DNA of 64,000 nucleotides. Origin: Capsicum annuum (taxonomy: Eukaryota > Streptophyta > Magnoliopsida > Solanales > Solanaceae). Positions 22,351 to 32,520 of the stretch are shown piece after piece. The position numbers and the translations under genes were made by a program. Where the stretch lies: NCBI RefSeq assembly GCF_002878395.1, contig NC_061122.1, positions 75,473,294 to 75,537,293 on the forward strand, written 5' to 3'. Below the pieces are notes generated by a model. It was given only the letters and a program-made list of their open reading frames with translations, ran no database searches and was not told where the DNA came from. Position 1 is the first letter of the stretch; each line of letters begins with the position of its first letter.

Positions 22351-22830
22351 TTAAACAATTGAGGTAACCCACAATTGTAGTGCTATAATGTCTAGCTCAA
22401 TGGTGATGAAGAAAGATGATTCGAGTGCATTTACTATTCCTTGCACAATCGAAGTCTACAAATTTGGAAAATTGTTATGTGATCTTGGGGCAAGTATTAA
22501 TTTGATACCATTTTCCATGTTTCAAAAGCTAGGCTTGGGTGCTCCTAAGCCTACTATTATGAGGCATCTAATGGCTAATCGTTCAATCAAAAAGCCCATG
22601 GGCGTTGTTGTATGATATTTTGGTGAAAGTTGACCGATTAATCTTTTCATCCAACTTCATTATTCTTGATTATGAGATTGATCATGAGGTACCAGTCATC
22701 CTTGGTAGACATTCTCAGCTACCAGAAAGGCATTAGAGGATATGGAATGTGGGGAGATGAAAATTTGGGTGAACAATGAAGAAGTATCCTTCAATGTAAG
22801 TCCATGAAGTAACCTATGGACTTATTTCGG
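22351..22830 (+). pseudogene. Aspartic protease pseudogene of element II
   Basis: The frame 22388-22615 reads AFTIPCTIEVYKFGKLLCDL followed by GASINLIPFSMFQKLGLG and KPTIMRHLMANRSIKKPMGV. The catalytic Asp (22481-22483) is kept. A frameshift near 22615 moves the rest (LVKVDRLIF, VPVILG-like, MKIWVNNEEVSFNV) into other frames. Adjacent order gag-protease-RT is normal for Ty3/gypsy. One frameshift and a few substitutions separate it from an open frame, the mildest damage of the proteases here. Confidence 0.82.
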
Positions 22831-22919
22831 TGATTGATGTGGTTGATGATGAGGTAGATAACACCGTTGAAATGGATCTTGTGAATGACCCCTTGGTTGG
22901 TGTGTAGTAGAACCTTAGA

Positions 22920-23560
22920 AGTGAGGTGGTTGAAGAATATAATAAAGCGGTAGCTTCAATGACGGGTCTTGGATCTTACACCAAGAACCCGATCAAATTA
23001 GATCTTGATTTGAAAAATCGTAAGAGTCCACCTGCAAAGTCATCTATTATTGAACCACCTCAACTCAAAATTAAGTCATTACCATCCCGCCTCTAATATA
23101 TGTTCTTGGGTGAGGATAATGCATTACCAATCAGTGTAGCGGGTGATCTTGAACCTTGTCAAGTGGATGGCTTGAAATCAATTGTGAAAAAGTTTGTTCT
23201 TCCCATAGGATGGACTATCACAGACATTATAGGCATTTTTTCTCATAAAATCAAGCTAAATATTGATCATGTTCCTAGTGTGGAACACCAATGGCGACCA
23301 AATCAACCGATGTAAGAGGTGGTCAAGAAGGAAATAATTTAGTGGCTTAATGCGGGAGTTTTCTACCGAATTTAAAATATCACATGGGTGATTCCAGTGC
23401 AATGTATTCCTAAGAAGGGCTACATGATAGTGGTCCAAAGGTTGAGGTGTTCTCTAAGTTATCTCCAACGATCTTTGTGAAGGGCGTTAAAATTTTTCTT
23501 GATCATGTCGGGTTCTATCGGGGCTTCATTAAAGATTTTTTGAAGATTTCTCACCCTTTG
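22920..23560 (+). pseudogene. Reverse transcriptase remnant of element II with the catalytic core deleted
   Basis: The N-terminal part reads DGLKSIVKKFVLPIGWTITD then IIGIFSHKIKL (23166-23260), and EVVKKEII.WLNAGVFYRI (23315-23370), WVIPVQCIPKKGYMIVV (23387-23437). The next readable words are TIFVKGVKIFLDHVGFYRGF (23469-23527) and IKDFLKISHPL, the RT connection region. The ~500 bases between, holding the palm with the F.DD active site, are missing: the join is near 23438-23460. Element II therefore could not make an active RT. Confidence 0.78.
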
Positions 23561-24060
23561 TGAAAGCTTCTTGAAAAGGAGGAAAAATTTGAGTTTGACG
23601 GTGATTGGGTTAAAGCTTTCAATTGTCTCAAGGAACTCCTTGTGTCGGCTCCTATCATAGTAGCCCTGGATTGGTCATCGCCCTTTAATTTAATCTGTGA
23701 TGCAAGTATTATTGCTCTAGGTGTAGTTTGGGCCAAAGAAAAGAGAAGTTGTTCCACCCAATCTATTATTCAAGCAAGACGTTGAATGATGCTCAACGTA
23801 ATTATAAGGTTACGGAACAAGAGCTGTTAGCGGTGGTGTATGCTTTTGAGAAATTTTTGACTTAATTGTTTGGTATGAAAGTGGTTGTAAACACGAACCA
23901 CGCCACTATTCGATATCTCACGGCAAAGAAAGAGCCAAAACCTCAATTGATTAGTTGGATAATGCTTTTGCAAGAGTTCGATTTTGAAGTGAAAGATTGA
24001 AAAGGGTGCAAAAATAAAGAAGCCGACCACCTTTCCCGCATTGAATCCAATGATGAAAAG
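23561..24060 (+). pseudogene. RNase H pseudogene of element II
   Basis: Reads VKAFNCLKELLVSAPIIVAL, SPFNLICDASIIALGVVWAK, then after a frameshift (~23755) TLNDAQRNYKVTEQELLAVV and [41 protein letters not shown] and a KEADHLSRIE end. The DAS, EQEL and NTNH blocks correspond to the RNase H catalytic blocks of Ty3/gypsy; the third has Asn where Asp is usual. The domain is complete in length but has stops (e.g. ~23864, ~23998). Confidence 0.78.
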
Positions 24061-24084
24061 TGAGGTTAGATTGATATTGAAGAC

Positions 24085-25419
24085 ACCTTCCCCAATGAGC
24101 TAGTCATGTTACTTTCGGGGAGTATTACATATTGGTATGCAGATTATGCAAACTATATTATGAGCGGTGTGCTTCCCAATGAGTTAAATCATTATCAAAA
24201 GAAGCAGTTTCTATTTGATGTGAAAAAGTATTTTTGGAATGAACCATTCTTGTTAAGGGAGTGTGCGGATGGTATGATCCATAGGAGTGTCATGGAAGCA
24301 TAAATGAAAGATATTCTTGATGCTAGTCACTCCTCTCCATTCGGTGGTCATTATGGTAGGATCCGAATGGCCGCTAAGGTCCTTCAAAGTGGATATAATT
24401 GGACCACCCTTTATAAAGATACTTATGAAATGGTCAAAATATACTCTCAATGCCAAGTGAAATGTGGTGTTTCGAGGAGGCACGGGATGTCTATTAAGCC
24501 GAGTCTCGCGGTTGAACTAATTGATGTGTGGGGGGTCGACTTCATGGGCCCCTTTGTGAGCTTATATGGTAATAAATATATCTTGGTAGCCATTGATTAT
24601 GTCTTGAAATAGGTGGAAGCCATTGCTTTACACATCAATAAAGGCAATAGTGTTACCATTTTCTTAAAGAAGTACATCTTTACAAGGTTTGGGACTCCAA
24701 GGGAAATTATTAGTGATGGAGGCTCTCATTTTTGTAATCGGGTCTTCGGTGATTTACTTGAAAAGTATGAGGACAAGCATAAGGTTGCTACTCCTTATCA
24801 TCCCCAAAGTAGTGGCCAAGTTGAAGTCTTGAATCATGAAATAAAGTCCATCCTTTAGAAAATAGTGAATCTTGGTCGTACGAATTGGGAAAGGCAACTC
24901 AATGATGCTCTTTGGGCATATAGAATGGCCTATAAAACTCCTATCGATATGTCCCACAGCTAATTGGTGTCTGGGAAGGTTTGTGTCTTGACCATTGAGT
25001 TAGAACATAAGGATTTATGGGCTTTGAAGAAGTAGAATATGGATTAGGAGGACGCTTCGAAATCGAGAGTGAATCAACTTTATGAGTTGGACGAGATTCA
25101 GCTCAAAGCATATAAAAGTTCCGTGTTCTACAAAGATAAGATGAAGAGGTGGAATGATGACAAAATCTTAAAGCAAGAGTTTCATGTGGGTGATGATGTC
25201 CTCCTCTTCAAGTCTTGATTGAAAATCTTTGCGGGAAAGCTTAGATCGAAGTGGTCAAGCCCATTTGCTATCGTAATTGTTTACCCGAGTGGAATTATTG
25301 AGTTTGAAGATCATGAAAAGAAGAAATTCATGGTGAATGGCCAACGATTAAATCACTATTATGTGGGTGGACCCAGATCGACTAAGGTTGAGTCACTTTG
25401 TTTCAAAGAACCAAAATGA
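24085..25419 (+). pseudogene. Integrase pseudogene of element II
   Basis: Preceded by the Athila linker (WYADYANYIMSGVLPNEL, 24134-24187; KYFWNEPFLLRECADGMIHR). The zinc-binding region keeps HSSPFGGHYG and YSQCQVKC, with one of the HHCC cysteines displaced. The catalytic core keeps all three acidic sites: WGVDFMGP, ISDGGSHF and SGQVEV. Only four in-frame stops were seen between 24106 and 24957 (24301, 24610, 24856, 24961). The C-terminal part reads [21 protein letters not shown]-like, YKDKMKRWNDDKI and ends KEPK with a stop at 25417-25419. It is the best preserved enzyme domain of element II. Confidence 0.82.
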
Positions 25420-25431
25420 TGATCAAGTAAT

Positions 25432-25476
25432 GTCGTGCCACGACTTTAACTATGATATTTCTTGGGAGGTAAATAA
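25432..25476 (+). repeat. Post-pol conserved Athila motif in element II
   Basis: GTCGTGCCACGACTTTAAC begins 13 bases after the pol stop and is followed by TTGGGAGGTAAATAA. GTCGTGCCACGAC can fold on itself. Same motif as at 7135, 7220, 62092 and minus-strand 12187 and 52800. Confidence 0.75.
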
Positions 25477-27141
25477 ATATTTAGTTTTGATGTTTTTAAT
25501 GTTTATAATATTAATTTTAGTTTAGTGTTGTTTGATACAGAAAATATTATAAAATTTAGGCACGAGAAGGTTGGCTTGGAGGCTCGACACTAAGCTCCGA
25601 ACCTTGAAATGTTGAGGGAAAAGTCATGCATTAAACTGGAGCAACCCGCGCTGCACCTACTTGAGCAGGCCAGCCATAGGTGCTAAACATTTCAGATGCA
25701 GATAGCCTACTTTTGGAATGAATTCACAGCAGCTAAACTGCATGATTCTACGCCGGACTTGTTGCAGCAATCCAGTCGCATATCAAGCATAGATAGAGTG
25801 AAGGGCAAACTTGTTTTTCTGGTGCAATAATCTATCCCGACCTGCACTGGAACTGCTCTAGCAGTCCAGACGCCGGTCCATCTTACCTTGGTCACAAGTG
25901 AGCTGATACACACTGTCAAAGTATGCACTGAAACTAATTCAACAGTCCAGTCCCAGATTCACAGTATTTGGCGCGCTGGTCTCTTAAAAATCCAGTGACG
26001 TATTAAATAAATGGGTTGGTTTTGTTAGGCTGACCCTACCCGATCAACCCAAAAAATTTTTAAACACTTAAAATAGAGCCCAAACAGCCCAATCTTCTAA
26101 TTTTTTTATTACAACCCCTTTTCAACGTTCCTTTCTCTCAAACTCAATATTCTCTCTTTCTTTGTCAACAATTGAGCTAGTAAGATGTGTAATAATTCTT
26201 TTAGACTTGTTCTTAAATTTTTCTGTTATCTTAAATCAAGAAAGGTATGTTCTCTGATGAATTAACTTGGGGATTCTCTCCAAGATGGACATAGGGCTTC
26301 ATATCTTAGGATGATTTGTCACTTGAATTAAGTTTTTGTGAGCTTATTGGGATGATTAATACTTATCGGAATAATTATTTTGTCACTGGGGCCTTGTTTT
26401 ACTTATTTGATTCGTGATACTTTCTTAAATGAAGCTTGTGCACCATTTGTTTGATAAAATGTCCATTGAACCTTTCTTTCTTATTTTGTGTGGTTGTGGC
26501 TTAAGTATGATAATATGGGCATCTTGAATATGTTCAGCGATGATTTGATGAAATAATCTTGTTCTCTCGAGCTCTTATTCTCTTTCTCCCATGTTCTTGA
26601 TTGGGATGCCCACTATGTGTTTGATGAAATGACATTAATAGAGGAATATGTTGTATGATTGTGATGAACAATGTGACTTTCCTTAGGACATGGTGTGGTC
26701 ATTTATTATGCATCAATTTGGGTCCAAATAAACCTAATAATGAAATAGTTAGTAGTCATTGATTCAGGGATATTGTTGTGAAATAAGGCATCAATTGTTC
26801 TTGTTGGTCATTAAGCCTAACCGGAAAACATGAATGTTTTCCTTGCCCTATGATATATTGGATGACATCATTCTTAAGGGTATTGGTCATTCTTGTTTCC
26901 GTTAGAGGTTATGGATGTCCTATGTGCGAGTTTTGGAAATGTGAAGATTGTGAGGCAATGTTGTGCCTAAACGATAAAGTGTTGTAATAAAGGAAACCCA
27001 TGGAATCTAGTTATAAGTTAACTTGAATCTTTCAATAATTTTTTTTTATCGTTATTTTCTTGCATAACTTATAAAATTCCAAAAAACTTGTTTTACCTTT
27101 TGCCTTTTGTTTTGGTTTTGTTTTGTTTCTTTCCCATAGGT
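25477..27141 (+). other. Spacer between pol and ORF2 of element II with word cluster and intron-like segment
   Basis: No gene is supported. A short-word cluster runs ~25620-25980 (GCAGCAATCCAGTC, CAGTCCAGACGCC, AACAGTCCAGTCCC). It is followed by ACCCGATCAACCC (26038), AT-rich TATA-like sequence (~26050-26070) and a CT-rich stretch. A donor-like AAAG|GTATGT is at 26244/26245. An acceptor-like tract TTTCTTTCCCATAG ends at 27139, two bases before the ORF2 ATG. The segment between (895 bases) behaves like an intron. Confidence 0.55.
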
Positions 27142-28882
27142 ATGTCTCCAAGGTAAAACTTGCCGTGAGAAGCTAGAAAGGGTAATGCCCCATATAAAGG
27201 CAAGGGAAAGCCACATTTAGAAGGGGTAAAGCACCGGTGTTCAAATATACTCCAAAAGTCCCAAATGCCCAAGCTATCAATGCTCGTGAACGGGAGGTAG
27301 GAGAGGAAGCAAATCAAATTTGGTTTGGCATAGAAGGTGTAAAGGAGTTATATGATGAGTGGGTAACTACTCGGGGGTTAATCCTGGGAAGATATTTAGA
27401 ATGAAGGGAGTGGACACCTAGTTCCTTGAAATTATTACCGAAATTGAAGAATGGGGTTGGGAACTCTTCACAAATATGATGCCTTTTTATCACCCATTAT
27501 GCTATTTCCTGGGATTGTTCGGGAATTCTATGCTTCCTATATTGTTAGGAATAATTAACAAAAATAAAAAATACCAATTTTCTGCACAACCTTGCCTCGA
27601 GACTGTATTGGTTGGACTAGTGGAAGTCCCTTGCATGGCCTCGGAGATCAACGAGATCTATTTTTCTTGTGACTTAGATTATGCGGTGCAATGCAAGAGG
27701 ATGATATTTAGCAAACATCAGAGTTATCCCTGGCTTTCTAGGGTTGTTGCAAAGGGTCTTCCTCCATGAGCAATGGTGTAGGTCAAATCAAGAGAAGAGA
27801 TCTTTCGGTTCAAGCCAAGCATTAGCTTGGATTTGTGGGTAACCATATACTTCCCTAAAGAAATGACCAAGTTATCGCGGTTGATACGGCCATCATTGTA
27901 GGGTGCATCATTGATAAAATCACTATCAATCCAAGAGAGTTGATAGTAGAGATGATTAAGTTTAGGGAGAAGCAATTGGGTACTTAATTGCCCTTTTCGG
28001 CACTCATATCCATGCTTTGTCTTAAGTTTAAAGTACCGCTACTCTCTAATATTGATCATCAGGTTATATGCACCAGAATTATTGACCTCACAGAGTGTAA
28101 GGATAAGGATAACCCTACGGTCTTAAAGAGGAATGCTTTGGTTTTGGTGGACTCAGGTGCAGAGGGATTACCGAGCTCAGAGAGGGTGGAAATTCCTTTT
28201 AATTCTACACTTGATGCCAAGGCCCATCATCATTTTGCCGATAATCCTCTAAAATTGAGCACTGTACCACCACCTCGATCTACATAATCGGCATGGTCTT
28301 CTACGGTGATTGTTGCTAAGGTTGCTTTCATGACTTTGGCAAGTAATGTTACACATATCTAATTGGTTGCCGACATTCCCCAGTTTATTCAAGAGGCTAT
28401 AGCACCTCTTCATGTCTATGTATAAAAGTTAGAGAAGAGGGTGACTATGCTTAAGGAGAGGGAAGATTGTTAGGGGGTGGCATCTGTAAGGGCAGACTTT
28501 GATAGTTTACGGGCGAAGATTCACTCCGAACAGCCCTCCTTTGATCTTGATAAGGAAAAAATTACTTTTCCACTGGAGACTTCAGACCCAGTGCTTCCAT
28601 TTGATGATTTATTTGGAGAGGGTCATGAGGACATTGATAATGAGGTCGAGGTTGATCTTATAGAGGGGCTACCTGAGGCTCGACAAGTTGAGCTTACAAT
28701 GCAGTTATCTAGGAATGAGGAGTATACATGAATGGTTGGGGCTAGTCTTAGCACTTGAAAAGATGATGAGTCACCCTTCATAGAATATTCGATGAAACAA
28801 CCCCATTCTGATAAGACTCCTATTGAGATAGTGCGATCATTCACCGACAGGAATCCTAGCGCCTAGTGCACCATAGGGAATC
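27142..28882 (+). pseudogene. ORF2 (env-position protein) pseudogene of element II
   Basis: Starts MSPR after the acceptor-like site and opens with a basic region (KGKGKATFRRGKAPVFKYTP, 27203-27262). The readable domain words GIVREFYASYIVRN (27511-27552), DKITINPRELIVEM (27913-27954) and FSALISMLCLKFKVPLL (27991-28041) fit the plant transposon protein domain found in Athila ORF2. The 3' third (28477-28731) is acidic and helical in character, an SLRAKIHSEQPSFDLDKEK region. No signal peptide or clear membrane segment was seen, so an envelope role is not supported by the sequence. At least six stops or frameshifts break it. Confidence 0.65.
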
Positions 28883-28908
28883 TCTGCCCCCTTTACTCTC
28901 TAATACTT

Positions 28909-28949
28909 TTGCATTGGGGATAATGCAATATTTTTAGTGGGGGGTGGGG
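28909..28949 (+). other. Hairpin and internal purine tract after ORF2 of element II
   Basis: TTGCATT-GGGGAT-AATGCAA is a perfect 7-bp stem with a G-rich loop (28909-28928), followed at once by GTGGGGGGTGGGG (28937-28949), which resembles a second polypurine tract about 2 kb before the terminal one. Confidence 0.6.
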
Positions 28950-30930
28950 TATGGTTATAATTCATTCGATGGTCGGTACCTACTATCTCAATTTATGGAA
29001 TGTGGTTTGATAGAAGGTGGAGACATATTATATGTTATTACTTTCGATGTTTATGGCATTTTGTTTTTATTTTATTATTATTGACATTGCTTTGGATGGA
29101 CCCTTGTCAGGCATTTTGATAATGATGTCAAATATTGTCATTTTGTTTTTGAATTGGTGTCATGCGCATAATTTAAATGTGGTATCCGACTGTGCGCATT
29201 GCTCTTGTCGCCTTTTGCATATACATGTCTAATAAACTTCTTCGAAACTCGATTCTTTCCTAAGGAGCAAATTTTTATTTTTTCTCTTTCTTTTGAACTT
29301 TTATTTTTAGTTTGTGTTTAGTTTCTTTGTCTAACCGAGTGATAATTCACCCATGAGGGATGGCGAGGTTACACGCTTAGGTGAACTATCTAGTCATTTT
29401 GGTTAACTATGAAGAAGCAAAAACTTGAAAATACTTTCAAATGTCATTGGTAAGGAATAAAATGTTTTAGAAAAAAAAAACCAAAAGTCTAGTTGTAAGA
29501 TCAAGGATGTCTTGTGTTTTCTTTTGAGTAAGATGATTAAACTCAATTTTTGGCTCTCTCTTTACAAGGATGATTCGTTGACTCAGAGTAACTTATGAAG
29601 CTCAAATTGCTCAAATTTTTTGGGAGACCAACTTTTTCCTCTATGAGTACGATGCCATGAGTGGTGAGATTTTTGAATTATTGTTTTGCATTTTTATAGT
29701 CTAGAACTTTCCCCGAGTGTATTCAAAGCAAAATTTTAGGCAGGCTTGGGTTGGAGGATGACCTGAGGCTCTTTTTGACCCGTCACATAGCCAAATTCCC
29801 ACCTTAACATTGTTCCCTAGTTCACCCATTTGAAACTTTATGCCTGTCAGTCTTTCTTATTCTAATGATAACCATGCTAAAACAACTAAACCCTTTTGAA
29901 AACCTCTCTTTTGGCACTTAACCTCCTTTGATGCGTTGCATGATTCTAGATAATGGATTATAGGCAAAAGCTTAAGTTTGGAAGGTTGTGTATTTGGGAG
30001 AAGATAACCAAAGAAAAGATAAGAAAGGTGTTTGTAAGGTTGTCAATGCATGTACTTAAAAGACAAGAGATGTTCTTTACGATAAAATTAAATACCCTAT
30101 CCCATAGAACTTGAAAAAAAGAAGAAAAATTTAATGAGAGAGGGGCTAAGAAAGGCTTACAGGTAGAAAATCTCTTGAAAAAGTCAAAGAAGTGAAAAAA
30201 AAATGGTGGCTTTGAATGGTTTGGTAAATGCTAAACAAGTAGTTAGGAAAATATGAGAAATGATTTGAAAAGAATAAGGTGGGTGGTTTAAAAATTTTGG
30301 GGGTAGAAAGTATTGAGCAATGGCATTGAAGGAGGTCCGTTAGTCACTTGATCCATATGTATTCCTTCCCGCACCTTAAACCTTCATCTTGACCTACAAG
30401 ACCTTGGTGATCCCAAACTAAGTAAGTCTATATTAGTGGCGAAAAACACAAAGGGCAAGCCTATGGTTCTATTCAATGCACTTGAATTTCTTTGTTAGAG
30501 TGAGTGTGAATTCTTTCTTTATTTAAGCTCCCTTAAGAATTGAAATATTTTTGTTGTATGGTTCTAACACTTACATGTGAGCAGCATCGGTACTTTTGGG
30601 TAGAGGGTGATGTTTTACTATCGGTTTAGGTAAATGAGTGAAGTAAGTTGTATTGTGAAGATTAAGACAATCGTTGATGATTTTGTGTCTTATATTAAGA
30701 TTTTTTGTGACTTGAAAAATTTATTTGATATAAACTTGCATCCTTGCTTCATAAATATGTGCTTATTGAAAAGTTTTTGTTTTCTTGTTGCCATGACATG
30801 TGTGGAAAGTGTTTATAGATTTTTGTTAGCCTATTCCTTTGGTATAGTTTTCTTCTAGGTGGATTCAAGATAAATACCCTATCTCCGTGAATTTTCTAAC
30901 TTGCTTGAGGACAAGCAATAGTTTATGTTT
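28950..30930 (+). other. Non-coding 3' region of element II
   Basis: No gene is supported. The frames at 29017-29232 and 30634-30858 are Cys/Phe/Leu-rich low-complexity reads without relatives that I recognise. It contains T-rich stretches and, just before the PPT, TTGAGGACAAGCAATAG (30906-30922). Confidence 0.6.
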
Positions 30931-30937
30931 AGGGGGC
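30931..30937 (+). other. Polypurine tract of element II
   Basis: AGGGGGC directly precedes the TGTAGG start of the 3' LTR; it is the primer for plus-strand DNA synthesis. Confidence 0.7.
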
Positions 30938-31386
30938 TGTAGGTCCTCAATTTGATGACCTGCTAGCACCTTTTAATCCTAAATTATCATGTTTTTACAT
31001 TGATTTGAGGGTACTCTCTTATTTAATGCCCATTTATGTTGGTAAAAGTAAAAAGAGAAGATTGGGCAAGTTATTCAAGTCATCAAGAGGCCAAATCTGA
31101 AGTAAATGAGTCATCCTCTTCTTATCCACTATGCATCCACTTCCCATCTACTTTGGAGCTGTTAGCCATCTGCTCTTTATCTGCTCTTCATCCGCTTTGG
31201 ATCCGCTCAAGCAAATCAAGAATAGGGTGGCACTTTTTTAATTTTCATCAAATGTAGAGTGGAGTTTAAAAGGGGTCTTTTAGCTCATTTTTGAAGACCT
31301 AGTTTTTTATCCTTTGAAGATAGTCTCCCTTTTAGATCTCAGCTTCTCTCATCTATTTTAGCACTTATCTTTACATCTTTTGAGAC
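30938..31386 (+). repeat. 3' LTR of element II, truncated
   Basis: Begins TGTAGGTCCTCAATTTGATG and follows the 5' LTR, without the nested terminal-repeat element, to TTTTGAGA at ~31386 (matching ~19530). It then changes abruptly to LTR X. Confidence 0.8.
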
Positions 31387-32095
31387 CCATAGCTAGGTTA
31401 GTAGAAACCCTGGTGGATTGCTGAAATAGGGGTTGTGTGATTGTCGATTAGAACCAATACCGATTGCATGCATTGCTTTATCTTCATTAAAATAGATTTC
31501 TTAATGGGTGCACAGATTAGGATGCCGCCTAGATATTGTTGCGTACTCCAAAAGAGAAGCAGTGAATAGGAAATGATAGAGACAATAGTAATTATATGTT
31601 AATTGTCGATCCATGCTAATCATGGAATATAGTGAATGGTCGTTAATTGTCATCTAATAACTAGAGACTAAAAAGGTAATTGTTAACTGGGATCAAGAGA
31701 AGGGTTAGTAAGGAGACATCCTGAGACTCAAAAGTTAAAAGGTGAATTCTTTATACTGGTCCAAAAAATTTTGAAAGGCACATAACTTATAGATTATGCC
31801 TGAAAGGTATTGGGTTGGTTCAACAATACACGATAAGCTTACGGAGTTAAGAAGCCATGGGGAGGAAAATCCTAGTATCCACCTTTACTGATTACAATCG
31901 AAGTCAATACAGTTAGTTGCTCGAGTTTACTACATAAAACCCCCCCATTTACTTTTATTGTTTTGCCCGTCGACTACAACTGCTAAGATCTACAAAGCAT
32001 GTGTTCCCTTGGGATTCGATCCCAACAATTATTGGGTTACTATATTATGACAGTGATCGTATCTTCATCTAATAAGAGCTGTTGTTTGGATGTCA
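31387..32095 (+). repeat. 3' LTR of element I, distal part (family X)
   Basis: Collinear with 3840-4559. It has a palindrome GGGATTCGATCCC (32010-32022) and an overlapping hairpin CCCAA-CAATTA-TTGGG (32021-32036), then TACTATATTATGACA. It ends GGATGTCA at 32095 and is followed by GTCAC and Tekay-A coding sequence. Confidence 0.75.
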
Positions 32096-32520
32096 GTCAC
32101 CATATTAGCCTTGACCGAATGATAATAAATAGTCAAGTCATAATCCTTAAGCAAATCAAGACAACGCCGTCGCCTCATATTAAGATCCTGCTATGTGAAG
32201 AAATACTGAAGGCTACGATGATCCAAGAAAATATCACAACGAAGTCCATACATGTAATTCCTCCACAACTTCAAAAAAAATAACCACATATAACTCCAAA
32301 TCATGATTAGGGTAATTTCTGTTAGGGGGCTTCAAGTGACAGGAAACATGTGAAATCACCTTACACTCCTGCACCTACACAACACCTAATCCAACACCTG
32401 AAGCATCCCAAAAGAAGGTGAAACCCACGCCTTCCTCGAGAAAAGTCAAGATCAGAGATGAAGTCAACAAATCCTTGAGATTTTGGAAGCTCGCATCACA
32501 AGCTTCAGACCAATAAAAAT
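32096..32520 (-). pseudogene. RNase H pseudogene of Tekay-A
   Basis: From 32260 down, the minus strand reads CDIFLDHRSLQYFFT (third catalytic Asp in LDHRSL kept), QDLNMRRRRCLDLLKDYDLT, IYYHSVKANMV, the standard Tekay RNase H end, then stops at the element I junction. Stops are present after YFFT and upstream. Upstream words (VLYQSEACDASFQNLK-like, AG.GFTFFWDASGVGLGVV-like around 32380-32500) are decayed. Confidence 0.75.

Larger units (their letters stand above)
17620..31386 (+). mobile_element. Athila-clade LTR retrotransposon, element II
   Basis: Long, nearly full-structure element: 5' LTR (17620-20422, including a nested 1.47-kb element), intact PBS, gag, protease, RT with its catalytic core deleted, RNase H, integrase, post-pol motif, spacer with intron-like segment, ORF2, ~2 kb non-coding, PPT and the first ~450 bases of the 3' LTR. 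It lies inside element I, just after ORF2. The 3' LTR stops at ~31386, where LTR X of element I resumes, so a deletion removed the rest of this LTR and part of element I. Confidence 0.85.
3076..32095 (+). mobile_element. Athila-clade LTR retrotransposon, element I (outer element with two insertions)
   Basis: Reconstructed parts: 5' LTR (~3117-4559), PBS (4570), gag, protease, post-pol motifs, ORF2 5' part (to 8795), ORF2 3' part (16456-17619), and the end of the 3' LTR (31387-32095). Y1 splits ORF2, and element II lies just after ORF2. RT, RNase H and integrase are absent: the sequence jumps from the end of protease (~6965) to the post-pol region (~7125). The right end at 32095 (GATGTCA) meets Tekay-A RNase H coding sequence directly, so element I inserted there. 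The exact left end is unclear because Tekay-A is deleted at that side. Confidence 0.75.

Noticed and set aside
25707..25928. Minus-strand frame with several Cys residues
   Set aside because: Located in the word cluster of the element II spacer; the cysteines come from the repeated word.
29017..29232. Hydrophobic frame after ORF2 of element II that could suggest a membrane segment of an envelope protein
   Set aside because: It is separated from ORF2 by stops, the G-looped hairpin and the internal purine tract, and has no signal or cleavage features. An envelope claim is not supported.
32006..32024. GGGATTCGATCCC looked like the T-arm of a tRNA gene
   Set aside because: No acceptor stem, D-arm or anticodon arm lies around it; the word belongs to the conserved LTR-end block of Athila (compare 4481, 20345, 47482).
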